A model generated the notes under the pieces. That model worked only from the letters and a program-made list of their open reading frames with translations. It had not been told where the DNA came from and made no database searches. DNA of 64,000 bases, from NCBI GenBank assembly GCA_045603485.1, contig JAZUMF010000028.1, forward strand, positions 1 to 64,000, in the 5' to 3' direction. A program made the position numbers and the translations under genes. Of this stretch, positions 1-9,045 are shown piece after piece. The first letter of the stretch is position 1. The number at the start of each line of letters is the position of its first letter. The stretch is from RGIG5952 sp045603485 (GTDB lineage Bacteria > Verrucomicrobiota > Kiritimatiellia > RFP12 > JAAYLN01).

Positions 1-4
1 TTTT

Positions 5-119
5 TCCGGTGGCCATAGAGAGAAGGAAACACCCGTTCCCATTCCGAACACGGTAGTGAAGGGTCTCATCGGCGAGGGTACTGCGGGGGTTGCCCGTGGG
101 AGAGTAGCACGCTGCCGGA
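5..119 (+). rRNA. rrf: 5S ribosomal RNA
   Basis: The stretch has the 5S layout: terminal helix TCCGG...CCGGA, the near-universal loop region AACACCCGTTCCCATTCCGA, and the 3' segment GGGAGAGTAGCACGCTGCCGGA. It is about 115 nt, the usual size. The window therefore opens at the 3' end of an rRNA operon; 16S and 23S would lie to the left, outside the window. A hairpin terminator follows about 30 bases downstream. Exact ends could shift by one to three bases. Confidence 0.95.
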
Positions 120-147
120 ATTTTTTTTATACTTTTATTTACAATTT

Positions 148-175
148 AACCGCCTCCTTGGCGGTTTTTTTGTTT
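148..175 (+). terminator. Rho-independent terminator of the rRNA operon
   Basis: Stem ACCGCC/GGCGGT with a five-base loop (TCCTT) followed by a run of seven T. It sits just after the 5S rRNA and before the MFS gene, which has its own RBS, so it most likely ends rRNA transcription. Confidence 0.85.
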
Positions 176-205
176 TTATGGGATATGTTTATAAGGAAAT
201 CCGTT

Positions 206-1543
206 ATGTCCTTTTCACAAACACTTTCTATATCAGAACGGGCTAAAGCTGCCCGTAACGCAATTTTTTCCGCTCTCTTTGGTTGTATTCCTGAAATGGC
301 TATTGACGGCGGTGCCGTAATAGTCGTTTATATCACAATGTTGAACGGTTCCGATGCGTCAAAGATGCTTGCGACGACATTTACATCTCTTACAATGATT
401 GCCTTAGTGCTTTTTTGCGGTAAGATTTGTAATTATATCGGTTTACGGGCAGCGATGACCACATCGTGTCTAATTACCTTTTTCAGCTTTTTAATGATGG
501 CAATCGCTCCATTTCTCGGATTTTTCAAATTGCCCTTTTTACTTATCGGCTGCTTTATTTACACTCTCGGCAAACCTCTCTACACCGCCTGCTGGTTTCC
601 TTTGATAGATAATTTTTTAAGGCCTGAGGATCGCAGTAAATTTTTTGGGCGAATGCGATTTTGTTATTCTGCATTGAACGCTTCTTTGTTATTCGGCATG
701 GGGTGGTTATTTTCCAAGTTTGAGAACAACACACCTCCAATGTGGTTAATGCAGGCTATAATTGTTTTTTGCGGAATAGCCGGTCTAATAAGATGTTTCT
801 TTGCCAATCGCATTCCGATTAACCCTGATATAGCGGAGGGAACAACTCCGGAGACGGTTAATCCGAATCAGCAGTACAGTCTCAGAGAGGGACTTAAGAT
901 TTCTTTAAGGAATGGACCGCTCGTAGGTTTCTCAATTTACTTTTGTTTCCTAAGCGTTGCCTCTTCTTCCGTATCACCTTTGATTATGGTCTATCTGAAG
1001 AGCGATGTCTTTAATGCCTCATCCGCGGCAGTTATGAGAATTGCCGCAATTTCACTCTCCGGAGCATTATTCGGTTTTTTATGCTCCAATTATATAATCA
1101 AGTTCTTAAAGGTAAAGGGTTCTTTTTTACTTACCCATTTAACAGGTATCATAATTCCTGCAATCCTCTTTTTCTGCGCCCCGACTCATTCTTGGAGCAT
1201 TTGGGTTATCGGATTGGTAAGTTTTATCAGTCCATTTGTCGGTGCTACATCTTCTGTACTCAACTCATCTGAGTCGTTAGCATTGGCAAGACCCGGAAAT
1301 AAGACGATAGCCCTCTCATTTTTCCAGTTTTTCTCTTGCTTAGGCGTAGCAGCAGGTCGCTTTGGCGTGACCGCGATTCTCGCATGCGGTATGCTTGCTC
1401 CAAAATGGATTTTCAAGGGGCTGACGATAACCAATTTTCAAAGTATCTTTGCTATCAGTTCAATCATGATGGCATTCTCTTTAGTCCTGATTGTTTTATT
1501 GCCGGCATTTGTGCCTAAGCATGAAGATTACTACGAGCCGTGA
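206..1543 (+). CDS. MFS-type membrane transporter
   Basis: 445-residue hydrophobic protein with about twelve membrane segments and the two-bundle layout of the major facilitator superfamily. A soluble linker rich in Asn, Pro and Thr lies around residues 205-230 (IAEGTTPETVNPNQQ) between the two bundles. The start at 206 is chosen because AAGGA lies eight bases upstream; longer in-frame starts run back into the 5S rRNA and cannot be real. The substrate is not readable; sugar, drug or metabolite are all possible. It stands alone between the rRNA terminator and a convergent minus-strand operon, and no clear terminator is visible in the 14-base gap. Confidence is high for a transporter, moderate for MFS. 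Confidence 0.8.
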   Translation: MSFSQTLSISERAKAARNAIFSALFGCIPEMAIDGGAVIVVYITMLNGSDASKMLATTFTSLTMIALVLFCGKICNYIGLRAAMTTSCLITFFSFLMMAIAPFLGFFKLPFLLIGCFIYTLGKPLYTACWFPLIDNFLRPEDRSKFFGRMRFCYSALNASLLFGMGWLFSKFENNTPPMWLMQAIIVFCGIAGLIRCFFANRIPINPDIAEGTTPETVNPNQQYSLREGLKISLRNGPLVGFSIYFCFLSVASSSVSPLIMVYLKSDVFNASSAAVMRIAAISLSGALFGFLCSNYIIKFLKVKGSFLLTHLTGIIIPAILFFCAPTHSWSIWVIGLVSFISPFVGATSSVLNSSESLALARPGNKTIALSFFQFFSCLGVAAGRFGVTAILACGMLAPKWIFKGLTITNFQSIFAISSIMMAFSLVLIVLLPAFVPKHEDYYEP

Positions 1544-1557
1544 TTTTTCCATTATTT

Positions 1558-2463
1558 TTATGATTTAATCACAAGCTTGTCTGTCACTTCAGCAATCTTT
1601 GCGATAACGGTCTCTGCATAATTTTTGTCGGGGAAGTCGGCATTATAGACCTTGACCCCTAGCTTTTCACCCTTGTTCACACCTAGAGGATGGTAAGGCT
1701 CAACCTCGATTTGTTCAACTTGAGATAGCTCATTTGCAAGTCTTCCTATACCGTGGAGTTCTTCTATTGTGTCATTTATACCTGGGATAAGCGGGCATCT
1801 AAGGATTATTCCGCCCTTACGCACCCTAGAATTCAGGAATTTAAGATTGCTTAGGATCAGCTCATTGCTTTGCCCGGTCAGTTCTTTATGTTTTTTACTA
1901 TCCATCGATTTTATATCAAAAAGGAATAGGTCGATAAATTGGTAGAGGGCTTCTAATGTTTCCTTTGGTATAAAACCGCAGGTCTCAACGGCTGTGTGAA
2001 GTCCAGCCTCCTTGGCTTTTTTCAGCAATTCAAGCGAAAAGTCTTTTTGAGCTAAAGGTTCACCTCCCGAGAGAGTCATGCCGCCACCTGAGTTGTCATA
2101 AAAGAGTTTATCCTTGAGAACTTCCGCGAGAACTTCGTCGGCAGTCAATTCTTTGCCGCAAAGCTGGAGTGCTTCATTTAGGCATTTTTCGGCACAAAGC
2201 CCGCATGCCTTGCACTTTGCTCTATCAAAGCTGTGCCGCTTGCCGCTTATCTGGTGTGCACCATTGGGGCATATCGTTTCACACCTAGAGCAGCTTGTAC
2301 ATTTTTGTCTATCAAATAAAATTTGCTTAAATGATTCCCAGCTCTCAGGATTATGACACCACTTGCATCGCAGAGGACAGCCCTTTATAAAAACAACGGT
2401 CCTGATGCCGGGCCCATCGTGGGTCGCAAATTTCTCTATATCAAAAACGGTCGCTGTTTTCAT
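1558..2463 (-). CDS. Glycyl-radical enzyme activating enzyme (radical SAM, PflA-type)
   Basis: Radical SAM protein, 301 residues. The [4Fe-4S]-SAM cluster motif is C29-x3-C33-x2-C36 near the N-terminus. Between it and the barrel lie two ferredoxin-type four-cysteine clusters (CTSCSRCETICP at about 56-67 and CKACGLCAEKC at about 84-94). The motif GGGMTLSGGEPL (about 127-138) is typical of PflA-like activases that carry an inserted 8Fe ferredoxin domain. Such enzymes install the glycyl radical on a partner such as pyruvate formate-lyase, a diol dehydratase, choline lyase or HPAD. No partner gene is present in this window, so the substrate enzyme is unknown. It lies 16 bases after ispF on the same strand, probably co-transcribed. 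An anaerobic lifestyle is implied. Confidence 0.92.
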   Translation of the reverse strand: MKTATVFDIEKFATHDGPGIRTVVFIKGCPLRCKWCHNPESWESFKQILFDRQKCTSCSRCETICPNGAHQISGKRHSFDRAKCKACGLCAEKCLNEALQLCGKELTADEVLAEVLKDKLFYDNSGGGMTLSGGEPLAQKDFSLELLKKAKEAGLHTAVETCGFIPKETLEALYQFIDLFLFDIKSMDSKKHKELTGQSNELILSNLKFLNSRVRKGGIILRCPLIPGINDTIEELHGIGRLANELSQVEQIEVEPYHPLGVNKGEKLGVKVYNADFPDKNYAETVIAKIAEVTDKLVIKS

Positions 2464-2479
2464 CGCATATAACGGCTGA

Positions 2480-2953
2480 TTAGAGCTTAAAGAGAAGTGT
2501 TACGGCATGGACCTCAAGCCCGAGCAAAGCCCCGACATCGTCCATCTTTTCGTTTGTCTTTCCCTTTATTGATACATTTGAGATGTCGGTTTTCAAAAGC
2601 TCTGCCAGGCGTGCGCGGATTTGGTCAATGTAAGGTCTCAGTTTTGGACGCTCGCAGATTATCGTAGCGTCGAGATTGCCTATCTTGTAGCCTGCATTAA
2701 AAACTTCATCTACTACACTTTCAAGAAGCTTCGTAGAATCAGCCCCTTTCCATTTGTCATCAGTATCGGGGAAGTGCGACCCAATGTCGCCATGGGCGAT
2801 AGCGCCCAAGAGAGCGTCTATTATGGCATGGATAAGGGCATCACCATCGGAATGTCCTTTAAGACCAAAAGAGTTTGGAATTACTACTCCGCCTATAACA
2901 AGCGGTTTGCCTTCTTCAAAGCGATGGGAATCATATCCAAAACCGATGCGCAT
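2480..2953 (-). CDS. ispF: 2-C-methyl-D-erythritol 2,4-cyclodiphosphate synthase
   Basis: Fifth step of the MEP isoprenoid pathway: converts CDP-methylerythritol 2-phosphate to the cyclic diphosphate and CMP in the cytoplasm. 157 residues, the standard family length. Metal ligands are visible as D8, H10 (MRIGFGYDSH) and H42 (GHSDGDALIHAI). The C-terminal signature VSIKGKTNEKMDDVG is present. The ATG at 2953 is preferred over the in-frame TTG at 2962 because GAAGG lies nine bases upstream of the ATG but directly abuts the TTG, and the family starts with MRIG. It is first in a two-gene unit with the radical SAM activase. ispH, the last step of the same pathway, lies at 58939, showing that the organism uses MEP rather than mevalonate. 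Confidence 0.97.
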   Translation of the reverse strand: MRIGFGYDSHRFEEGKPLVIGGVVIPNSFGLKGHSDGDALIHAIIDALLGAIAHGDIGSHFPDTDDKWKGADSTKLLESVVDEVFNAGYKIGNLDATIICERPKLRPYIDQIRARLAELLKTDISNVSIKGKTNEKMDDVGALLGLEVHAVTLLFKL

Positions 2954-3156
2954 AATACTCAACCTTCATTAATTTTGAGGGCTATCCCATAAAAAGTGCG
3001 GTAAGCATCAAATGTGGTGCTATCTGTTAGTTGAAAGAGTCGACAAAAAAAGCATCATAAGGAACCATTCGGCATTGTAAAGCGAACGGAGATGACACTA
3101 AATGATTTTATCAAAATTATGTTGGAGAATCAATTTAGGCGATTTGTTCTCGGTGA

Positions 3157-3440
3157 GGTAAAAAGACCACGATTATCTTAATTTTTGCAGCATTGGTTTC
3201 AGTCCATATTTTATAAGGGGATAATATTACGGCTGCGAGCAAATGCCATTCATCGCGGTTTGACGATACTTTATTGTCGGGAGATATTAATTTGTTCTGA
3301 CCTCTACTTGTCTTACAGTCCTTACCTTGATATACTTTTTGACATGTCGGAGCAGGGAAATGAGTACCCGCTTAGACCTGCCGGTAATGATGCCCATGCC
3401 GGAAAATGTGGCTGACAATGTTAAACTTTAATCAAACGGC
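3157..3440 (+). pseudogene. Decayed 5' copy of the exported-protein gene at 9046
   Basis: The sequence aligns over about 270 bases with the first part of the intact gene at 9046-9330. Shared blocks include AAAGACCACGATTATCTTAA, CTTGTCTTACAGTCCTTACC and the region around GACAATGTTAAACTT. The copy has lost the ATG (GTAAAAAG instead of ATGAAAAAG), carries several stops and indels, and ends abruptly near 3430-3440 where the glycosidase-like gene begins. It is therefore a dead partial duplicate, about 5.9 kb from its parent in the same orientation. The preceding 200 bases (2954-3156) hold no gene I recognise; a 29-codon ORF from 3092 is not convincing. Confidence 0.85.
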
Positions 3441-5073
3441 TATGCAACACTTTTATTCTCCTGAGGCTATATTGAAGTCGGCAGAGGAAATTCTCAGAAA
3501 AAGAGGAGCCCTGCCAGCTTCACTCCATTTAGATATAGATAAGAATCTTATGGAGGAAGAGTACGAGATTTATCAAACAAACGGTCATTTGACAATAACA
3601 GGAGGTTCTGCCTCGGCAGTTGTTTTTGGCGCCGGAAGAGTCATTAGGGAGCCTGAATTTATAGGACGGAGCGCTCCCTCGAAATCTTTTAGATGTATTT
3701 ATTTTGCCACTCATTTTGGGAATTGGTACGACAATGCTTCGGAAGAGGAGTTGGATACTTATCTTGAGGATCTCGTAATATGGGGATGCAATACAATCAA
3801 GGTGTGGTTTGACCGTCATCAATTTTGTAATATCAGAGAAGAGTCTGCCCAAGTAAAGATAAAACGGCTTAAGCATATCTTTCAGAAATCAGCACTCCTT
3901 GGCATGAAAACTTTTTTGCTTGTACTTGCCAATGAAGCATACAAAGAGAGTCCTAAAGAGCTGCGAGCCGATTGGAAAGGAATGAAAAACGGATATAAGG
4001 TAAATGCTATTACGGGCCATTATCATGTGGAGCTCTGTCCCAGCAAACCAAAAGCGCTTGACCTTTTGCTCCATTGGCATAATGAAATGCTTGAGTTTTT
4101 TGCCGATATTCCGCTCCATTACTTTGAGATTTTCTGTTATGATCAGGGAGGTTGTACCTGTGCAAATTGCGCGCCTTACGGGGCTAATGGATATTGGAAG
4201 ATTATTCCACGGCTTTCGGAACTTGTCCGCGATAAATTTCCAGAGTGTAAAATCGTTTTAAGCACATGGAGATTTGATCACTTTACAGATGGAGAGTGGG
4301 AATTTCTAAAAAACAATATAGCCACACTAGGGAAATACATTGATATATTATCAGTAGATAATAATGATATCAAAAACCTAGAGACCGTTCCTCAAAGCAT
4401 TCCCGCTATGGGATTTACCGATATCAGTATGGACAGGCAGCTTCCCTGGGGCGGGTTCGGCGTAAATCCATATCCCACATTTATAGATGAATTCCGCAAA
4501 GACCCTCGGCTATGCGGCAACAGCGCCTATAGTGAAGGGATATATGAAGACCTGAATAAAATTATGCTTCTCGGAACGGAATGGAACACAAATACCACCG
4601 CTCAAGAGATGATAGGCGAGTATGCTGATTATTATTTTGGAAAGCCTGTCAGGGAGCTCGTTGTGCAGGCATCTCTTCTTATGGAAGAGAATCTATCCCA
4701 TAATGCCGTTATAAGTCAAAATAAAGATAACTTCTCAGCCTATGAAACCGACCGTACAAATTCAAAGTTGTCTTGGAGATTAACTTACAAAACCCCCAAA
4801 CTCGATTTAACAAAGGCTAGATTATGTATGGATAAAGTTTCGGAAGCGGAAAGCCTTATGAAAGATAGTGTCAAAAAATCGTGGAGATGGCAAATCTTTC
4901 GCCTCAGAGCCAAGATAGACCTTATGCTTGCAGAGGGTAAAAGCCCGGAAGAAGCCTTTTTAGCACTCGAAAAAATCTACCGTTGTGGAAGTACGACATT
5001 ACCATGTCTTGTCCCGCCCTCATTTTCAAGTTGGGAAAAAATTATCTGCGAAGGACGACCAAGTCTGGTTTAA
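3441..5073 (+). CDS. Glycoside hydrolase-like protein (GH20/GH67-type N-domain plus barrel)
   Basis: About 543 residues, no signal peptide. Residues 40-70 (LTITGGSASAVVFGAGRVI) resemble the small alpha/beta domain that precedes the barrel in GH20, GH67 and GH84 enzymes. The middle holds a likely TIM barrel with YFEIFCYDQGGCTCANCAPYG, whose cysteines could bind a metal or be structural. The exact family and substrate are not recognisable. The start is uncertain: ATG codons at 3420 and 3441 and an upstream in-frame codon at 3406 exist, but the first 20-30 bases belong to the pseudogene remnant and none has a good Shine-Dalgarno. The native 5' end may have been replaced by the rearrangement. It may be a scavenging beta-glycosidase or uronidase-like enzyme; this is inference. 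Confidence 0.65.
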
Positions 5074-5119
5074 TTAAGTGAGCGCAGTTCGCCCGAGAGA
5101 CATAGCATGTCAAATGTGC

Positions 5120-5125
5120 TATAAT
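5120..5125 (+). promoter_or_regulatory. TATAAT box, predicted leaderless promoter
   Basis: A perfect TATAAT ends seven bases before the ATG at 5133. A start point six to seven bases downstream would fall on or next to the ATG, and no Shine-Dalgarno is present. No clear -35 box is seen at 17 bases (GAGACA). Confidence 0.55.
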
Positions 5126-5132
5126 ACTAAAA

Positions 5133-5909
5133 ATGTTTACGAGGGATATATTGTTGCTATTATGGTTAATTACTGCCGCATTTCTCTATTGTGGCAGTTC
5201 TTTAGCCTTTTCAGTTCTTCAATTTGATGCAAGCGCGTTTCGCAATGTTTCTGAATTTAATAGCACTGTTTCTTCATGGAGGTCTATTCAAGGTAGCGTA
5301 AGTCTAAGTCCATGTCATTCCATAAGCAATGGATGGGCTATGCCTTTTTATGATAAAGGGGCAATATGTTTCATTGCCAATTCAGGAGTAGTATCTCCAT
5401 TGGCATTTAGTCTCACAGAAACAAGTTTGGTGTCGCGCGTTTTTATTGTAGCTAAAAGTAATGAACCCTCCTTTTGCTCTACACTTATAGACGCACCTTG
5501 TCCCATTCGCTTATTTCAAGACAATATGGGAGTCTTTTATCATTTCTCCACATCTTCAGTTTTGTCAAAATTAAAACTGTCAATTGATTTTGCATCGTCA
5601 CTAATATTCTCGCAAGGGCGACATATCTATGAAATTGCTTTTGATAAGCCGTACGCACTTAATGAGCTTTATATTGGCGGCAATCCATCTTCCCCCGCTT
5701 GGAAGCGAAATTGGAAAGGCTCTATTTTTGAAATAATTTTAGCGTCACCGCTGATATCAGAAATTGAGCTTTCTGTTATTCGAGCATATCTTTCTAAAAA
5801 ATGGAGGTTGGGCAATTATCGTTCCGACTGTGATAATGAGCTTAAAGTGCTAAAATCTCTCGGCATTAAGACGAGTGGCATCTATGGTTCAATACTAATA
5901 ATGAGGTAG
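5133..5909 (+). CDS. Exported LamG/ConA-like lectin-fold protein
   Basis: 258 residues with an N-terminal signal peptide or anchor (hydrophobic 5-25). The C-terminal part matches the end of LamG/concanavalin A-like jelly-roll domains: YIGGNPSSPAWKRNWKGSI, then a short strand and ISEIELSVIRAYLSKKW, which corresponds to the common ending 'Y...L...E...v..YL..KW' in PVC-type proteins. Such domains bind carbohydrate or mediate contact outside the cell. It is the first gene of a compact plus-strand run (5133-8929) with gaps of four bases, so it is probably co-transcribed with the two genes that follow. Base composition is clearly more AT-rich than in later parts of the window. Confidence 0.65.
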   Translation: MFTRDILLLLWLITAAFLYCGSSLAFSVLQFDASAFRNVSEFNSTVSSWRSIQGSVSLSPCHSISNGWAMPFYDKGAICFIANSGVVSPLAFSLTETSLVSRVFIVAKSNEPSFCSTLIDAPCPIRLFQDNMGVFYHFSTSSVLSKLKLSIDFASSLIFSQGRHIYEIAFDKPYALNELYIGGNPSSPAWKRNWKGSIFEIILASPLISEIELSVIRAYLSKKWRLGNYRSDCDNELKVLKSLGIKTSGIYGSILIMR

Positions 5910-5913
5910 AACC

Positions 5914-8166
5914 ATGTTTCATAGCCCAAAATCTTTTTTAGCATTTCTTTTGGCGGTATTAACTATTTACTCAATTGTTCGTGCTTTTAAGTTGTCTTAT
6001 GCGTTAGAGCCAGCCATTGACTTGTGGAAACGACTGGGAAGTTTCGGGCGAGTTATTGCAATATTTGCTATAGTGTTTCTTTCAGGATATGCGGTTTCAA
6101 AGGAAATGATGCGAGCTTCAAATACTTTAGTTTTGCCAAATTGGTTTACAGTCTTATGCTATGACACCACAGACACTGATAGCGATGGAATCCCCGATTG
6201 TTGGGAAAGGTGGACTCGTACAAATCCCGTCTCTATAGATTCCAGTTTTGATAGTGATGAGGATGGTGTTAATAATATTACGGAGTTTCAGAATCAATGC
6301 GACCCAATGCTTTCAGATACCGATGGTGACGGATATTCAGATAAAATTGAAATAGAAGGACAAGTTTCTGGTAAAACATGGTTTAATCCAATTGTCAAGG
6401 CGGTTTATGACTATGAAGAACTCGATGCAAATACAAATGGAGTTCCAGACCGCTGGGAGAATTCGGGATATGTTTATGGCTATAGAGATGTAAACGGAGA
6501 TGGTTTGCCAGATGGTGTCTCTTTTCCTGAAAGTGGAGACGATAATTTTGATGTCGAGGTAATTGTATCTACAACTCGTTCGGCTTTGTTATCATGGGGG
6601 TCGTCTAAGAGCGAGGGATTTGTACTGCCACCATGTTCATGTCTTACCTTACGGCTTCGCTTGTCTGTTCTGTCTGATACAGATGTAAATTTATCATGTG
6701 AAACTGCTGGTTCTGACACTGATGGACTTTGGTATGGGCGCATAATAATTCGCTGGCCAGAAGATACTAGATATACAATAGATGAAAATCGCATTCAAAT
6801 TCGTGAAAATTTAATAATTGAGTGTGATACTATGGAAACCTCTTTCAGAGGTGAGGTAGGCGCAACAGTAAGTCGTAGTGCAAGATTAAACCCTTCCATT
6901 GCAATAAGGTGTAATTTCCAAAGAGTTTATATAGGACTGATACCATTTTCTAATGGTTGTTGGGAACATGATACAAATAGCATATCTGTTGTAGCGGAAT
7001 ATGATAATATCGAGCCACCCTTCGTTTGGTATGTTAATGAATGCGTAGTAGAAGACTGGTGTAATGACTATTTACCAAATGGCATTTTGCGGGAATATAT
7101 AACATCAACAAATGATGTTGATATTCGTTGCGATTGGGGTGTGACAAACAGTTTGCTTAGTTTAACGGCAGAATATAGCATTGGTCTATTCCATTGTTTG
7201 CCTAGCACTACAAATATAATTGGAGCTGCATGGCATTCTACTCATAATCCGGAAGACCCGTCAGATCATACTCCATATTACAATATTACCAGTCAAGAGC
7301 AATATTCTGAGTATTGCCCAGTAACATACGAACATACCTATTGCGTGGGCTGGGATCATCAGAAGGTTAATAGTCGCAACTTGCCAGTAATTGAAACGGG
7401 CGACGAACGAGATACAAAAACAGACCATTGCATAGGGGTTGTATGGCATGAGAATGGCTCCATAAATCTTGACTGTTATTTGGCAGAAAGCTACCAATCA
7501 TATAGGGATAAGGTTGAGTATTTTGTCAATGGGGAGTTTTGTGATGGAAGACTTGAATTTGGAAGTGAACCTAACGAGTTTCATCCAACAGTTTTCAATG
7601 TTGAACTACGAAAGAAGGATTCTGGAAATACTTTGGATAGAATGTGGGTTGTTGTGAATGCAAGATGCGAACTTGAAAATTTTGATAATTGGTATAGTGA
7701 AAATTCAGATCTTAGCTGGGTCAATACATTGCCGAAACCATGTGCTAAATTAGAGATTTCTAAAAGTTGGCTTTTGGGTGAAACCGCAACTCCTACAAAT
7801 CTGATAAACCCAAACTTATGGAAGAAACCTATTAAGTTATCTAGCTATTTACATCATGATTCAAAATGGGAAATGAGATCTAAACCTGTAAATAATCATG
7901 GCAATCAAGCTTGTTATAATACAAATGGATATATTGTTTTAAATGGAATATCTGGTGGAACTGCAGACTTATTTTACGCAGGCAATTGGACTGTTTTTAA
8001 ACATGTAAGTAATGATGTTGACCCATTCCTTAATGCACTTCATCTTGATGGCAATCCTGGTGATACTAAACTATTCAATGGAATTTCAAAACCATGCCTT
8101 TATCAAGGCTATTATCTTAATCAATACATTGGGCGCCGCCCAATAATTCAACCGGAAGGAGAATAA
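5914..8166 (+). CDS. Membrane-anchored protein with Ca-binding thrombospondin-3-like repeats
   Basis: 750 residues. Two hydrophobic segments lie at about 8-28 and 45-65. They are followed at about 88-190 by acidic repeats of the DxDxDGxxD type (DTDSDGIPD, DSDEDGVNN, DTDGDGYSD, DVNGDGLPD), which are calcium-binding thrombospondin type-3-like repeats. The remaining 550 residues are unrecognised, beta-rich in appearance and unusually cysteine-rich for a bacterial protein. It probably sits at the cell surface with the repeats as a stalk. Start: GAGG lies seven bases upstream of the ATG, in the end of the previous gene. Function unknown; adhesin or toxin-like exported protein are guesses. Confidence 0.6.
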   Translation: MFHSPKSFLAFLLAVLTIYSIVRAFKLSYALEPAIDLWKRLGSFGRVIAIFAIVFLSGYAVSKEMMRASNTLVLPNWFTVLCYDTTDTDSDGIPDCWERWTRTNPVSIDSSFDSDEDGVNNITEFQNQCDPMLSDTDGDGYSDKIEIEGQVSGKTWFNPIVKAVYDYEELDANTNGVPDRWENSGYVYGYRDVNGDGLPDGVSFPESGDDNFDVEVIVSTTRSALLSWGSSKSEGFVLPPCSCLTLRLRLSVLSDTDVNLSCETAGSDTDGLWYGRIIIRWPEDTRYTIDENRIQIRENLIIECDTMETSFRGEVGATVSRSARLNPSIAIRCNFQRVYIGLIPFSNGCWEHDTNSISVVAEYDNIEPPFVWYVNECVVEDWCNDYLPNGILREYITSTNDVDIRCDWGVTNSLLSLTAEYSIGLFHCLPSTTNIIGAAWHSTHNPEDPSDHTPYYNITSQEQYSEYCPVTYEHTYCVGWDHQKVNSRNLPVIETGDERDTKTDHCIGVVWHENGSINLDCYLAESYQSYRDKVEYFVNGEFCDGRLEFGSEPNEFHPTVFNVELRKKDSGNTLDRMWVVVNARCELENFDNWYSENSDLSWVNTLPKPCAKLEISKSWLLGETATPTNLINPNLWKKPIKLSSYLHHDSKWEMRSKPVNNHGNQACYNTNGYIVLNGISGGTADLFYAGNWTVFKHVSNDVDPFLNALHLDGNPGDTKLFNGISKPCLYQGYYLNQYIGRRPIIQPEGE

Positions 8167-8170
8167 AGCA

Positions 8171-8929
8171 ATGAAATGTATGTATGTTGTAATTGGGGTA
8201 TTTTGCTTTTTATTGGCACAGCCAATATTTGCAAAAAATTTTATAACAATTTCGGCAACAAATGCAGTTGTCCTCAATTTTGACAGTAATATTACCCCAG
8301 AAGTTAGAAGTGCAATTAGTAACGATTTCAATATCTGTTATAACCTATCTGCAAAGAGGGTGAAGTTTGTACATTACAATTATTACCCTACAAATCATTT
8401 TGGAATGGTTGGCTTATGGAAGCCATATTCAGCATTTAATTTCATGAGCAAACTAGGTCCAAGTTTGCCATCACAAAGCATATTAACTAATGGCTCCTTC
8501 GTGATTGACATTTCTTATGCTTTTGCGACAAACTATCAACGCCATATTGAAAGCACAATGGCATATTCCAATGAGATTGCTTTAGCATATACATTTATTG
8601 AATCTATTTCACCGACAAATCTGGCTAAAATGTCAGTAAAAAAATTAAAGGCATTGGATCTCTGGAAGGAAGCTCCTCCCGGGAAACTTCCTTCTTATTT
8701 TGATGCTGAGGAGGCGATTGAATATTTAAAAAATAGACACATAGTCGCACCACCGCGAATGTCTTTCTATCTCTGGCAATGTGGACCTAAAGGCAATTCT
8801 ACCTATCTTTGGTGTGTTGTGCCTGAATTTCAGGGTGAAAGGAATGTCTCGGCAAATTTAATGATATTCTACCAAAATCGATGGTGGCTTTCTTCTTGGC
8901 CTCTTCAAGAGGGTGAACAGCAGTGGTAA
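8171..8929 (+). CDS. Exported protein of unknown function, paralogue of the gene at 9046
   Basis: 252 residues with a cleavable-type signal peptide (MKCMYVVIGVFCFLLAQPIFA). AAGGAG upstream gives a strong RBS. The protein shares a spaced pattern with the product of the gene at 9046: both have ITI near the mature N-terminus, then NGSF/Y-x-IDI, a Tyr-rich helix, an (A)xxFI-S segment and a TNL element. I infer that the two are diverged paralogues. No known domain is recognised. The gene is four bases after the Ca-repeat protein gene and most likely shares its operon. Confidence 0.55.
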   Translation: MKCMYVVIGVFCFLLAQPIFAKNFITISATNAVVLNFDSNITPEVRSAISNDFNICYNLSAKRVKFVHYNYYPTNHFGMVGLWKPYSAFNFMSKLGPSLPSQSILTNGSFVIDISYAFATNYQRHIESTMAYSNEIALAYTFIESISPTNLAKMSVKKLKALDLWKEAPPGKLPSYFDAEEAIEYLKNRHIVAPPRMSFYLWQCGPKGNSTYLWCVVPEFQGERNVSANLMIFYQNRWWLSSWPLQEGEQQW

Positions 8930-9045
8930 TTGCAATTAAGTTGCGATGATAATCCACTAATGGATAAATAAGGATGCCGATGCCTATCTTGACAGGCGAT
9001 CGGCAATACCAACAGGGGTACAATAAAACACCAACAAGAGTAAAA

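Noticed and set aside
56..205. N-terminal extension of the MFS ORF into the 5S rRNA
   Set aside because: The stretch is 5S rRNA and terminator; a good RBS precedes ATG 206.
3092..3181. Small ORF of 29 codons with CGGAG upstream
   Set aside because: Runs into the pseudogene remnant, no recognisable features, likely chance.
8989..9024. TTGACA...TACAAT upstream of the 9046 gene as a promoter
   Set aside because: Spacing of 24 bases is too long for sigma-70.
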